A stretch of DNA of 64,000 nt, from positions 256,164 to 320,163 of the forward strand of contig CAMIIP010000002.1 of assembly GCA_946222285.1 (NCBI GenBank), given 5' to 3'. A program made the translations under genes and the position numbers. The notes below the pieces were generated by a model. The model did not search any database. It was not told the origin of the DNA and saw only the letters and a list, made by a program, of their open reading frames with translations. Source of the DNA: an uncultured Rothia sp. (GTDB taxonomy: Bacteria; Actinomycetota; Actinomycetes; Actinomycetales; Micrococcaceae). Shown here one piece after another: positions 35,155-43,682 of this stretch (the first letter of the stretch is position 1; each line of letters starts with the position of its first letter).

Positions 35155-36180
35155 TTAGGGAAGGACGACGACCTGAGCGGCGAAGGCCAGACCCGCTCCG
35201 AAGCCAATCTGCAGAGCAAACTTTCCAGAAAGCTCAGGATTTTCTTGCAGAAGACGATGGGCTGCGAGAGGCACAGACGCGGCAGAAGTATTACCGGCAT
35301 CCACAATATCGCGAGCAACTTTGACGGTCTCAGGTAATTTAAGAGTTTTAACCATTTGGTCAATGATTCGCTCGTTTGCCTGGTGAGGAATCAAAGCACC
35401 GAGCTCATCGGCGGTGATTCCTGCTTCGTTCAAGGCTCGCTGTGCAACTTTTGCCATTTCCCATACTGCCCAGCGGAAAACGGAAGGACCATCTTGCCGG
35501 AGAGTAGGCCAAATTTTTTCGCCTTCTTGAACGGGATTGGCGAGGAAATCTCTAGTGCGAATATCGAGCATGGAGTGGCTCATGCCGATGGTATCCCAAC
35601 GGGCGCCATCTGAACCCCATACGGTGGGCGCGATACCTGGTTCGGTTGAGGCACCTACTACTGCCGCACCTGCGCCGTCTCCGAGAAGGAATGAGATGGT
35701 GCGTTCGGTGTTGTCGATGAAATCTGAGAGTTTCTCTACCCCGATCACCAGCACATTTCGAGCAACTCCGGAACGTACAAGGGCATCTGCCTGGGCAATA
35801 CCGTAGCAGAAACCAGCGCAAGCAGCAGAAATATCGTAGGCTGCGCACTTGGAACCGATTGAATCAGCAACGATAGTGGCAAGAGAAGGAGTTGCATAGG
35901 GATGAGAGATAGTAGAAATAATGACAGTGTCGATATCTTCACCGTTTACCCCCGAAGCCTTCAGAGCACTCTGAGCTGCCTCTTTTGCCATATCTGCGAC
36001 CGAAATATTTTCGCTGGCACGCTGACGAGTCACGATGCCGGTGCGCTGTTGAATCCATTCGTCGGAGGAATCGATGGGTCCGGCAATCTCGTCGTTGGTG
36101 ATTATGAGATCCGACCGTGAAGCACCATACCCTAAAATACGAGAGAAGCTATAGGGTGTAGATTGTTTGAGAGTAGTCAT
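35155..36180 (-). CDS. fabH: beta-ketoacyl-ACP synthase III
   Basis: FabH starts fatty acid synthesis by condensing an acyl-CoA with malonyl-ACP, and its primer choice sets branched or straight chains. From ATG 36180 (CAAGGA before) there are 341 residues with Cys in DISAACAGFCYG near 124, His in LIPHQANERI near 265 and Asn in VDAGNTSAAS near 297. The open frame extends to 36255 without a good start. A gap of 190 bases separates it from acpP. Confidence 0.95.
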   Translation of the reverse strand: MTTLKQSTPYSFSRILGYGASRSDLIITNDEIAGPIDSSDEWIQQRTGIVTRQRASENISVADMAKEAAQSALKASGVNGEDIDTVIISTISHPYATPSLATIVADSIGSKCAAYDISAACAGFCYGIAQADALVRSGVARNVLVIGVEKLSDFIDNTERTISFLLGDGAGAAVVGASTEPGIAPTVWGSDGARWDTIGMSHSMLDIRTRDFLANPVQEGEKIWPTLRQDGPSVFRWAVWEMAKVAQRALNEAGITADELGALIPHQANERIIDQMVKTLKLPETVKVARDIVDAGNTSAASVPLAAHRLLQENPELSGKFALQIGFGAGLAFAAQVVVLP

Positions 36181-36205
36181 GAAAATCCTTGAAATTGGAA
36201 TGTTA

Positions 36206-37126
36206 TTAGGAGGCGCTGTAAACGGCGGTAGCCTTGAGAAGATCCTCGGGAACATTCAAAGCGATGCCTTTTTTGCCCTTAAGAGCGCGTTTAGCCAGAC
36301 CAACGAGGGTTCCGGACGGGGTCAGCTCAATGATGGTTTCAACGTTGAGCTTGCCCATAGTTTGCATGCATAAATCCCAGCGAACGGGGCGGACTATTTG
36401 CGCTACCAGCGACTCAAGCACCGCTGGCCCCGTGGTTATTTGAGAACCATCAAAATTAGTCAGTAGTGTAGCCTGTGGATTTTGGGGCTGAAGCGCCTGA
36501 GCAAAATCCTGCAGTGGTTCCTGAGCATCTTTCATGAAATCAGTGTGGAAGGCACCGGCAACTTTAAGCGGAATCACCCGAGTTTTAGCCGGTGGGTTCT
36601 CAGCAAAAGCTTTGAGACGTTCGAGTGAACCCGCTACGACGATTTGTCCGCCACCGTTGGAATTGGCGGCAGTGAGACCGCCGTCAGAAATTGCCGCACG
36701 CACATCGTCTTCTATTCCTCCGAGGACGGCGCTCATGCCCGAAGGAGCTACAGCAGCAGCCTGAGCCATACCTGTAGCGCGGACGCGAATGAACTGCATA
36801 GCTTCTTCTTCGGTCAGAACGCCAGTGAGGGCTGCAGCGGTTACTTCCCCAACAGAGTGGCCGGCAAAAACTGTGCGAGCGGGATCAAAGGAATCGGAAC
36901 GGAGAAGCATAGTACCCGCTACAATGCCAGCTGCGACGATTAGTGGCTGAGCAACAGCGGTATCTTTAATGGTTTCTTCATCAGCTTCGGTACCGAAATG
37001 AATCAAATCTAGCTCCGCAGCGGTAGAGAGTTTCGTAAGCTGTTCTTCGACTCCTTCGACCTCCAGCCAGGGTGCCAGGAAACCGGGTTTCTGCGAACCT
37101 TGACCGGGACAGACAACGGCAATCAT
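36206..37126 (-). CDS. fabD: malonyl-CoA:ACP transacylase
   Basis: FabD moves malonyl from CoA to ACP. The 306 residues contain the glutamine-rich CPGQGSQKPG at the start, the nucleophile Ser in FAGHSVGEVTA near 92, and the catalytic His region in AGAFHTDFM near 192. ATG 37126, with GAAGGAT before it. It is the first gene of the fab operon. In many relatives a PucR-type regulator (fasR) lies between aceE and fabD; here the gap holds only a terminator. Confidence 0.95.
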   Translation of the reverse strand: MIAVVCPGQGSQKPGFLAPWLEVEGVEEQLTKLSTAAELDLIHFGTEADEETIKDTAVAQPLIVAAGIVAGTMLLRSDSFDPARTVFAGHSVGEVTAAALTGVLTEEEAMQFIRVRATGMAQAAAVAPSGMSAVLGGIEDDVRAAISDGGLTAANSNGGGQIVVAGSLERLKAFAENPPAKTRVIPLKVAGAFHTDFMKDAQEPLQDFAQALQPQNPQATLLTNFDGSQITTGPAVLESLVAQIVRPVRWDLCMQTMGKLNVETIIELTPSGTLVGLAKRALKGKKGIALNVPEDLLKATAVYSAS

Positions 37127-37228
37127 GGGAATCCTTCAACGGTTGGGGAAAAGACTATTTCTTGAATCTTACCTAATCAGAAAGATCAATTCTCATTAAG
37201 CATCAACATGCAAAGTATTGCAGAGAAA

Positions 37229-37266
37229 GCTCAAGGGCAGAGACATGAATACCTCTGCCCTTGAGC
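37229..37266 (-). terminator. terminator after aceE
   Basis: GCTCAAGGGCAGAG and CTCTGCCCTTGAGC make a perfect 14-bp stem (37229-37266); on the minus strand TTTCTCT follows. Confidence 0.8.
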
Positions 37267-37292
37267 GCTATTTAATCGTTTACGACGAAGAT

Positions 37293-40028
37293 CTATTCTT
37301 CGCCGTTAGGAGCGGTTGCTGGCTTGTTTTCATCCAGCTTGTATTTCTCCCAAGCTTTTGCCGGAACATCGGAATCAATTTCTCCTCGCTGCGCTAGCAT
37401 CTGTAGAGCGCGAACGGTAATAGACTCGGCGTCGATGTTGAAGAAACGGCGTGCACCGGCACGAGTATCTGAGAAGCCAAAGCCATCTGCACCGAGAGTT
37501 GCGAACTCATTGGGCACATACTGGCGTACGCCGTCCATCAGCACAGAGTCGTAGTCAGAAACTGCAACGATAGGACCGGTTGCACCTTCAAGTTTCTCGG
37601 TAATGAAAGGTTTACGGGATTCATGACCACCGGCGAGGAAAGCTTCCCGTTCGGCAGCGATACCGTCGCGGCGAAGATTGACCCAGGAGGTTACAGACCA
37701 AACGTCAGCGGAAACACCCCAGTCTTCTTCAAGAAGCTCAGATGCTTTTTCTGCCCAGTTAACTCCGATGCCCGAGGCCAAGAGCTGAACGCGGGGACCA
37801 TCTACCTGAGATTCCTTGATGCGGTGGATACCACGGATGATTCCGTCAACATCTACATTTTCGGGCTCAGCGGGCTGAAGAATCGGCTCGTTGTATACGG
37901 TGAGGTAGTACATGACATTGTGGTCTTCGTCTTTTTGACCGTACATCTGTTCGATGCCTCGCTCAACGATATGAGCAATTTCGTATCCATATGCGGGATC
38001 GTACTGGATAACTGCGGGGTTCTGCGCACCGAGGATGGGGGAGTGCCCGTCCATGTGCTGGAAACCTTCACCGGTAAGAGTCGTACGACCTGCGGTACCA
38101 CCAATAATGAAACCGCGAACCATCTGATCTGCTGCTGCCCAGAAAGCATCGCCAGTGCGCTGGAAACCGAACATCGAGTAGAAGATATACATGGGAACCA
38201 TCGGTTCGCCCTGGGTAGCATAGGAGGTGCCTGCTGCCGTCATGGCCGCAACACCACCGGCTTCGTTAATACCCACGTGCTGAATCTGCCCTGCCGGTGA
38301 TTCTTTGTAAGCGAGCATGAGTTCACGGTCTACCGCTAGATAATTCTGACCCAGCGGGTTGTAAATCTTAGCGGTGGGGAAGAGCGAATCCATACCGAAG
38401 GTACGTGCCTCATCGGGAACGATGGGAACGATCCGCTTGCCGAAGTCTTTCTCACGCATGAGATCCTTCATTAAACGAACGAAAGCCATGGTGGTGGCAG
38501 CCATCTGCTTGCCGGATCCCTTTTTTGCGCCCTTGAAAGCCTTCTCGCTCGGAAGCTCAATTTCCTTTTGATCAGACTTACGCTGGGGTAAGAAGCCGCC
38601 GAGTTTTTCACGGCGCTCCATCATGTACTTGATTTCAGGAGCATCCATACCCGGGTGGTAGTAGGGAGGATTGTAAAGATCTTTCTCTAGCTCTTCATCG
38701 GAGATAGGAATACGCAGGTGATCACGGAAGTTCTTGAGGTCTTCCATGGTCAGTTTCTTCATCTGGTGGGTTGCGTTACGACCCTCAAAATGAGTACCGA
38801 GACCGTAGCCCTTAATACCCTGTGCCAGAATGACGGTGGGCTGCCCCTTGGTTTCAAGTGCTGCCTTGTAGGCTGCGTAAACCTTCTGGTAATCGTGTGC
38901 GCCTCGCTTGAGCGCCCAGATTTCGTCATCGGTCATATCTGCAACGAGTTCTTTGGTCTCGGGAGACTTACCAAAGAAATGCTCGCGAATGAATCCGCCG
39001 TCTTCGGCCTTGTAAGTCTGATAATCACCATCAAGGGTTTCGTTCATAATGCGAACGAGTTCACCGGATTTATCTTTTTCAAGCAGGGTATCCCACTCGC
39101 GACCCCAGACGACCTTGATAACGTTCCAGCCTGCACCTCTGAAGAAGGATTCCAGTTCCTGAATGATCTTGCCGTTACCGCGAACCGGACCATCAAGGCG
39201 CTGCAGGTTGCAGTTCACTACAAAGGTGAGGTTATCGAGCTTGTTGTTAGCCGCTACCTGCAACGCACCGCGTGAATCGACCTCGTCGAGTTCGCCGTCG
39301 CCCAAGAAAGCCCAAACGTGCTGATCTGAAGTATCTTTGATGCCGTGATCGTGGAGATAGCGGTTGAACTGTGCCTGCCAGATTGCGTTAATGGGACCGA
39401 TGCCCAACGATACCGTGGGGAACTGCCAGAATTCGGGCATGCAACGGGGGTGAGGATATGAAGGCATGCCATCTTTACCCTTGGTCTTTTCTTGGCGAAA
39501 ACCATCGAGCTGGTCTTCAGTTAGGCGACCTTCGAGGTAGCCACGGGCATAGTTGCCGGGAGAGGAGTGGCCTTGCCAGAAAATTTGGTCGCCGCCACCG
39601 GGATGTTCGGGGCCGCGGAAGAAGTTGTTGAGACCTACCTCGTAAAGGGTAGCGATACCAGCGTAGGAAGAAATATGACCTCCAACACCGATGGTTGCTT
39701 TCTGCGCGCGCTGTACCATCACAGCGGCATTCCAGCGAAGATAGGCACGGAAGCGGCGTTCCATCTTTTCGTCGCCTGGGTACTCGGGTTCCTGATCTGC
39801 GGGAATGGTATTGACGTAGTCAGTGGAGGTAACCATAGGTACTTGTACGCTACGACTTCCGGCACGTTGTAGGAGTGAGCGAACAATAAACTGAGCCCGT
39901 TCGGTTCCTTGCGAGTCTACGAGATCGTCAAAAGACTGAATCCATTCGTTCGTCTCTTCAATATCGGAGTCAGTGAAGTCATTGGTCAATGCACTGAGGA
40001 CATGATCGTTAGTTTCTGAGGGTCCCAC
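37293..40028 (-). CDS. aceE: pyruvate dehydrogenase E1, homodimeric type
   Basis: AceE decarboxylates pyruvate with thiamine diphosphate and passes the acetyl group to E2, supplying acetyl-CoA to the cycle and to the fab operon. At 911 residues it is the full one-chain type. Characteristic segments are QIFWQGHSSPGNYARGYLEGRL near 145, WAFLGDGELDEVDS near 225 (the thiamine-binding GDG), and FGMDSLFPTAKIYNP and GLAxxTGEGFQHMDGHS-like LTGEGFQHMDGHS near 655. The GTG start at 40028 follows AGAGG. Its gap to DUF3052 carries a palindrome and a DnaA box. Confidence 0.97.
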   Translation of the reverse strand: MGPSETNDHVLSALTNDFTDSDIEETNEWIQSFDDLVDSQGTERAQFIVRSLLQRAGSRSVQVPMVTSTDYVNTIPADQEPEYPGDEKMERRFRAYLRWNAAVMVQRAQKATIGVGGHISSYAGIATLYEVGLNNFFRGPEHPGGGDQIFWQGHSSPGNYARGYLEGRLTEDQLDGFRQEKTKGKDGMPSYPHPRCMPEFWQFPTVSLGIGPINAIWQAQFNRYLHDHGIKDTSDQHVWAFLGDGELDEVDSRGALQVAANNKLDNLTFVVNCNLQRLDGPVRGNGKIIQELESFFRGAGWNVIKVVWGREWDTLLEKDKSGELVRIMNETLDGDYQTYKAEDGGFIREHFFGKSPETKELVADMTDDEIWALKRGAHDYQKVYAAYKAALETKGQPTVILAQGIKGYGLGTHFEGRNATHQMKKLTMEDLKNFRDHLRIPISDEELEKDLYNPPYYHPGMDAPEIKYMMERREKLGGFLPQRKSDQKEIELPSEKAFKGAKKGSGKQMAATTMAFVRLMKDLMREKDFGKRIVPIVPDEARTFGMDSLFPTAKIYNPLGQNYLAVDRELMLAYKESPAGQIQHVGINEAGGVAAMTAAGTSYATQGEPMVPMYIFYSMFGFQRTGDAFWAAADQMVRGFIIGGTAGRTTLTGEGFQHMDGHSPILGAQNPAVIQYDPAYGYEIAHIVERGIEQMYGQKDEDHNVMYYLTVYNEPILQPAEPENVDVDGIIRGIHRIKESQVDGPRVQLLASGIGVNWAEKASELLEEDWGVSADVWSVTSWVNLRRDGIAAEREAFLAGGHESRKPFITEKLEGATGPIVAVSDYDSVLMDGVRQYVPNEFATLGADGFGFSDTRAGARRFFNIDAESITVRALQMLAQRGEIDSDVPAKAWEKYKLDENKPATAPNGEE

Positions 40029-40069
40029 TAGCCAACCTCTCTTGTAGATAATTCTTGGTATAAGTGAGA

Positions 40070-40082
40070 CATCTAGTAGATG
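40070..40082. promoter_or_regulatory. 13-bp palindrome upstream of aceE
   Basis: CATCTAGTAGATG is a perfect odd-length palindrome lying 42 bases before the aceE start, within the likely promoter. It could be an operator for a dimeric regulator; no known regulator is proposed. Confidence 0.35.
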
Positions 40083-40255
40083 CCAGACTGCTTTCCCTGT
40101 GTTTTCACTAAAGGTTTGAAAACACTTTACTCACTATGTTGTCATAGTCGGCTCTGAAATCAGAGCCTTGTATGCCCCCAGAGGAAGCAAAGAGGGGGTT
40201 CTTTAAATCACAGTGAGGTATATTTACTCCCAATCGATGTGCATAGAGCGTATTT

Positions 40256-40264
40256 TGTGGATAA
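40256..40264 (-). promoter_or_regulatory. single DnaA box between aceE and DUF3052
   Basis: TGTGGATAA, a perfect DnaA nonamer, lies in the 349-base gap 40029-40377 about 115 bases before the DUF3052 start. Apart from this, the palindrome at 40070-40082 and the ribosome site at 40368, nothing clear is seen in the gap. Confidence 0.4.
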
Positions 40265-40377
40265 AAAGCGTCAAACGGTGTTATTTCAGTACCCATCAAG
40301 AGGGATATCTGTAAACTGAGCTTGATGTTGCAAAGTTCTGTTTGCACGTAAGAATTATCTATCTCAGGAGGAACTCT

Positions 40378-40794
40378 GTGAGCGAGACCAAGACCGTTGC
40401 TGAAAAAGCAGCAGTCCAATTTGGTTTCAAGGATGAGGATCTCATCCAAGAATTTGGCTATGACGAAGACGTTGATTTTGAGCTTCGTGATGCCCTAATG
40501 GACGTGGTTGGTTCTGATCTTTTGGACGAAGACGATCAAGAGGTTGTGGACGGCATCTTGCTGTGGTGGCGAAGTGACGATGGGGATCTAGTGGATGGTC
40601 TCGTCGACGTTCTTTCAACCCTGGACGACGGCGGTGTGGTGTGGCTCATGACACCTAAGGCCGGTAGGGAGGGGCATGTTTCCCCTCTGGATATTCAGGA
40701 AGCGGCTCCTGAAGCGGGGTTGCATGTGACGTCGTCCGAAGAAGCCAGTGCTGAGTGGGCCGCGACTCGTTTGGTGATGAAGCAATCTCGTTAA
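40378..40794 (+). CDS. DUF3052 family protein
   Basis: A 138-residue acidic protein of the actinobacterial DUF3052 family, regularly found divergent from aceE; function unknown. GTG 40378 after AGGAGG gives the start; an open frame upstream has no ribosome site. Visible blocks are AAVQFGFKDEDLIQEFGYDEDVD-type N-terminus (AVQFGFKDEDLIQEFGY), LLDEDDQEVVDGILLWWRSD near 50, and VWLMTPKAGREGHV near 90, which recalls the end of a methyltransferase-like fold. There is no signal peptide. A strong terminator follows. Confidence 0.88.
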   Translation: MSETKTVAEKAAVQFGFKDEDLIQEFGYDEDVDFELRDALMDVVGSDLLDEDDQEVVDGILLWWRSDDGDLVDGLVDVLSTLDDGGVVWLMTPKAGREGHVSPLDIQEAAPEAGLHVTSSEEASAEWAATRLVMKQSR

Positions 40795-40803
40795 ATTTTC
40801 TCT

Positions 40804-40833
40804 CCCCCTGCATGTTTGATGCAGGGGGATTTT
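40804..40833 (+). terminator. terminator after DUF3052
   Basis: CCCCCTGCAT-gtttg-ATGCAGGGGG (40804-40828) followed by ATTTTTA. Confidence 0.9.
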
Positions 40834-40883
40834 TATGGGGAGGCTTGAAAATGAAAGTGTGATTCAGTTCATTATATTTTGAT

Positions 40884-40912
40884 TTGCATTAGGCTCAAAC
40901 CCTGTGTAAAGT
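40884..40912 (+). promoter_or_regulatory. promoter of tRNA-Val
   Basis: TTGCAT at 40884-40889 and TAAAGT at 40907-40912, 17 bases apart, lie 46 bases before the mature tRNA. The match to the sigma-70-type consensus is good at spacing and moderate in sequence. Confidence 0.55.
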
Positions 40913-40958
40913 ATTTTCTTGTCGCCGCGAGAGACGAAAACGGAAATCGCAAGACAAT

Positions 40959-41034
40959 GGGTCTTTAGCTCAGCTGGTAGAGCGCCACGTTTACACCGTG
41001 GATGTCATCGGTTCGATCCCGGTAGGACCCACCA
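40959..41034 (+). tRNA. tRNA-Val (anticodon TAC)
   Basis: Cloverleaf with acceptor GGGTCTT/AGGACCC, D-arm GCTC...GAGC, anticodon stem CCACG/CGTGG around TTTACAC and T-arm with GGTTCGATC. The anticodon TAC reads GTA and, with wobble, other valine codons. The CCA end is encoded (41032-41034). Confidence 0.96.
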
Positions 41035-41043
41035 AATAAAAAA

Positions 41044-41071
41044 AGGCTTCACGAAAGTGAAGCCTTTTTTT
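41044..41071 (+). terminator. terminator after tRNA-Val
   Basis: AGGCTTCAC-gaaa-GTGAAGCCT stem with an A-tract before and a T-tract after, ten bases from the tRNA end. Confidence 0.9.
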
Positions 41072-41107
41072 ATTTCTTAAAATTAAGGTGTAGTTTGAGG
41101 GAGTTCT

Positions 41108-41293
41108 GTGTCTCAGAAAAAATTTAAGCCTCGCAACTTTACTGCTCTAGGTCTTGCAGTGGTTTGGTTTCTCATTTCTCTCTTTTTTATTTGGCAGGGA
41201 ACGTTACTGGGTGTCTGGATTCCGTTTGCGGCGGTGGCACTGCTTATTGGGTCTGCTGCCCTCTGGGTACTGTTGAATGACACCCTGGAATAG
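41108..41293 (+). CDS. small membrane protein, 61 residues
   Basis: I do not recognise a family. The protein has a short basic N-terminus and two hydrophobic helices (about residues 13-31 and 35-55), so it should span the membrane twice. GTG 41108 after GGGAG is a good start. It lies alone between tRNA-Val and gnd on the same strand. Length and start signal support a real gene, but no function can be proposed. Confidence 0.65.
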   Translation: MSQKKFKPRNFTALGLAVVWFLISLFFIWQGTLLGVWIPFAAVALLIGSAALWVLLNDTLE

Positions 41294-41381
41294 GTCGAGA
41301 GAATGATGAAAAGCTGTGCAACCTGAGAAAAATTATTGCCCGAACTCTGCTTCATTTGCTTTTGCATCGTAAGGTTGGGGT

Positions 41382-42860
41382 ATGACTGAAAATATCGCTT
41401 CACAAAAAGCACAGATTGGTGTTACCGGACTCGCCGTCATGGGCGCTAATCTTGCTCGCAATCTTGCTCGTAACGGTTACACGGTTGCTCTTCATAACCG
41501 TTCTATTGAAAAAACTGATGCTCTGATAGAAGCCCATGGCTCAGAGGGCGATTTCATTCGTACTGAAACATTGCAAGAACTCGTAGATTCTCTTGAATCA
41601 CCCCGCCGTATTCTCATCATGGTGAAGGCGGGTGCACCCGTAGATGCTGTTATCGACCAGCTGGTGCCTCTACTTGACGAAAACGATATCGTCATCGATG
41701 GCGGTAATTCACATTTTCCCGATACCATTCGTCGCGAACACGATCTTGCTGAAATGGGTCTGCATTTCGTAGGCATCGGTGTCTCCGGAGGCGAAGAAGG
41801 TGCCTTGAATGGTCCCTCAATTATGCCCGGAGGATCTCAAAAGTCATACGAATCTCTCGGTCCTATGCTAGAAAAAATAGCTGCAAAAGCTCCAGATGGA
41901 GAGCCTTGTTGCGCCTGGATTTCAACCGATGGCTCTGGTCACTTCGTCAAGATGGTACACAACGGTATTGAATATGCAGATATGCAGGTGATTGGCGAAG
42001 CCTATGACCTCTTGCGCTCAGTAGCAGGGATCGAACCCGCTGAGCAAGCCGAAATTTTTAAGCAGTGGAACACCACAGACCTCAACTCCTATCTGATTGA
42101 AATTACCTCCGAAGTACTTGCTCAGGTAGATGCTAAGACCGGTAAACCGCTGGTTGATGTTATCGTTGACCAGGCTGGTCAAAAGGGGACCGGTCGTTGG
42201 ACCGTTCAGTCAGCTCTTGATTTGGGTTCGCCTATCACCGGTATCGCTGAATCTGTTTTCGCTCGGGCACTGTCTTCTTCCAACCCTGAAACGCGCAAGG
42301 AAGCCCAGAAAGAATTCCCCGGAGGTATCCTTGACTCTGAAGAATTCGTAGATAATGAAGATTTTATTGAAGACGTGCGCCGCGCACTCTTCGCTTCAAA
42401 GCTCGTTTCTTATGCTCAGGGGCTTGACCAGTTGGTGGCTGCTGGCAAAGAATACAATTGGGATCTTAAGTTAGATGAAATTGCTGGATTGTGGCGTGCA
42501 GGTTGCATTATCCGTGCAGAGATCTTAGGCGAAATTATGGATGCTTATAAGGGAGGTAAGCATCCACAGAATATGTTGCTTGCCCCCGGGTTTAAGAAAC
42601 TGATGGCTGATCTTTTGCCTTCCTGGCGCCGCGTCGTTGTGAAAGCTACGGAATTGGGCATCCCTGTTCCTGTGTTTGCTTCTACGCTTTCGTATTATGA
42701 TGCTCTGCGTCGTGATCGTTTACCTGCCGCTTTGATTCAGGGCCAGCGTGATTTCTTCGGCGCTCACACCTACGCACGCATCGACAGTGAGGGTATGTGG
42801 CATACCCAATGGAGTGGCGACCGTAGCGAAATAGATGCTGCAAGCTCACACACCCACTAA
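41382..42860 (+). CDS. gnd: 6-phosphogluconate dehydrogenase (decarboxylating)
   Basis: The enzyme turns 6-phosphogluconate into ribulose 5-phosphate with NADP in the pentose phosphate pathway. The 492 residues are the long dimeric type: GLAVMGANLARNLARNG with the nucleotide-binding glycines near 16, IDGGNSHFPDT near 105, GVSGGEEGALNGPSIMPGG near 134, FVKMVHNGIEYADMQ near 188 with the catalytic Lys, and DQAGQKGTGRW near 264. ATG 41382 follows AAGGTTGGGGT. It converges on cysE with a shared terminator. Confidence 0.97.
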   Translation: MTENIASQKAQIGVTGLAVMGANLARNLARNGYTVALHNRSIEKTDALIEAHGSEGDFIRTETLQELVDSLESPRRILIMVKAGAPVDAVIDQLVPLLDENDIVIDGGNSHFPDTIRREHDLAEMGLHFVGIGVSGGEEGALNGPSIMPGGSQKSYESLGPMLEKIAAKAPDGEPCCAWISTDGSGHFVKMVHNGIEYADMQVIGEAYDLLRSVAGIEPAEQAEIFKQWNTTDLNSYLIEITSEVLAQVDAKTGKPLVDVIVDQAGQKGTGRWTVQSALDLGSPITGIAESVFARALSSSNPETRKEAQKEFPGGILDSEEFVDNEDFIEDVRRALFASKLVSYAQGLDQLVAAGKEYNWDLKLDEIAGLWRAGCIIRAEILGEIMDAYKGGKHPQNMLLAPGFKKLMADLLPSWRRVVVKATELGIPVPVFASTLSYYDALRRDRLPAALIQGQRDFFGAHTYARIDSEGMWHTQWSGDRSEIDAASSHTH

Positions 42861-42892
42861 AACAATTCTTAACGCTAGATTCTAGCGAAAAG

Positions 42893-42928
42893 AAAAGGGC
42901 TCTTACCCAAGGAGGTAAGAGCCCTTTT
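42893..42928. terminator. bidirectional terminator between gnd and cysE
   Basis: AAAAGGGCTCTTACC and GGTAAGAGCCCTTTT form a perfect 15-bp stem with a seven-base loop; A and T tracts on both sides suit both convergent genes. A second small stem CGCTAGA/TCTAGCG lies at 42873-42887. Confidence 0.9.
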
Positions 42929-42936
42929 CTGATGTT

Positions 42937-43527
42937 TTATATCCACATGGCAGGGTCAATATATTCTGCCGGATCAACTAAAGGCTTCTTTTTCTCCGGG
43001 GTACGTGGTCTTGAACGTGCCGGAATGCCGGTAATAATGGAATCTGCTGGGTGGTCATGAACCACCACGGCGTTACTGCCAATAGCTGAATCATCGCCGA
43101 TGACCACGGGACCAAGAACCTTTGCTCCGGCACCGATGGTAACGCGGTTGCCAATAGTAGGATGACGTTTAGTCTTCTCTAGCGATCTTCCGCCAAGCGT
43201 TACCTGATGATATAGCATCACATCATCCCCAACCTCGGCGGTCTCACCAATGACAATCCCCATTCCATGGTCGATGAAAAATCGTCGCCCAATCTGCGCG
43301 CCAGGGTGAATTTCTACTCCGGTCAGAAACCGGGAGAACTGCGAAAGCGTACGAGCAAGTAGCTTGGTTGAATCTTGTTGCCAGAGGCGATGAGAGAGAC
43401 GATGAAGCCAAACGGCATGCATTCCCGAGGAGTTGAGAAGAATTTCCACGGTTCCCCGGGCAGCGGGATCGTGGGCACGTACGGTGGCGATATCTTCGTG
43501 AAGATGGCTCATAAAGCTCATATGCAT
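42937..43527 (-). CDS. cysE: serine O-acetyltransferase
   Basis: CysE makes O-acetylserine from serine and acetyl-CoA, the substrate of CysK. From ATG 43527 there are 196 residues; nearby ATGs at 43521 and 43512 are alternative starts. The left-handed beta-helix has hexapeptide repeats from IHPGAQIGRRFFIDHG near residue 70, with catalytic His and Asp, to VVIGDDSAIGSNAVV near 150. It is the short form lacking most of the N-terminal helical domain of enterobacterial CysE. The cysK gene lies upstream on the same strand, separated by a terminator. Confidence 0.95.
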   Translation of the reverse strand: MHMSFMSHLHEDIATVRAHDPAARGTVEILLNSSGMHAVWLHRLSHRLWQQDSTKLLARTLSQFSRFLTGVEIHPGAQIGRRFFIDHGMGIVIGETAEVGDDVMLYHQVTLGGRSLEKTKRHPTIGNRVTIGAGAKVLGPVVIGDDSAIGSNAVVVHDHPADSIITGIPARSRPRTPEKKKPLVDPAEYIDPAMWI

Positions 43528-43635
43528 AGTCTTTCTCTCATCGGGCGGCACTACCAGCTTATATAACTTTGAAGAGCTCAAAAATATTCCGCGAAGGATG
43601 AGTATAAGAATCTGAACCATAAAAGGTGAACAAAA

Positions 43636-43661
43636 ATCGGCGAACAAAAATGTTCGCCGAT
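43636..43661 (-). terminator. terminator after cysK
   Basis: ATCGGCGAACA and TGTTCGCCGAT form a perfect 11-bp stem; on the minus strand TTTTTG follows. cysE must therefore use its own promoter or readthrough. Confidence 0.85.
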
Positions 43662-43682
43662 GGTTGAGGGAAAAGAGGGGTG

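Noticed and set aside
37623..38300. Long open frame on the plus strand inside aceE (225 codons), and another at 38718-39275
   Set aside because: Both are antisense to a highly conserved gene, have no ribosome site or recognisable protein, and follow the codon pattern of aceE.
43636..43661. LexA-like site (GAAC...GTTC) after cysK
   Set aside because: The spacing is six bases, not four, and the sequence is the stem of a terminator.
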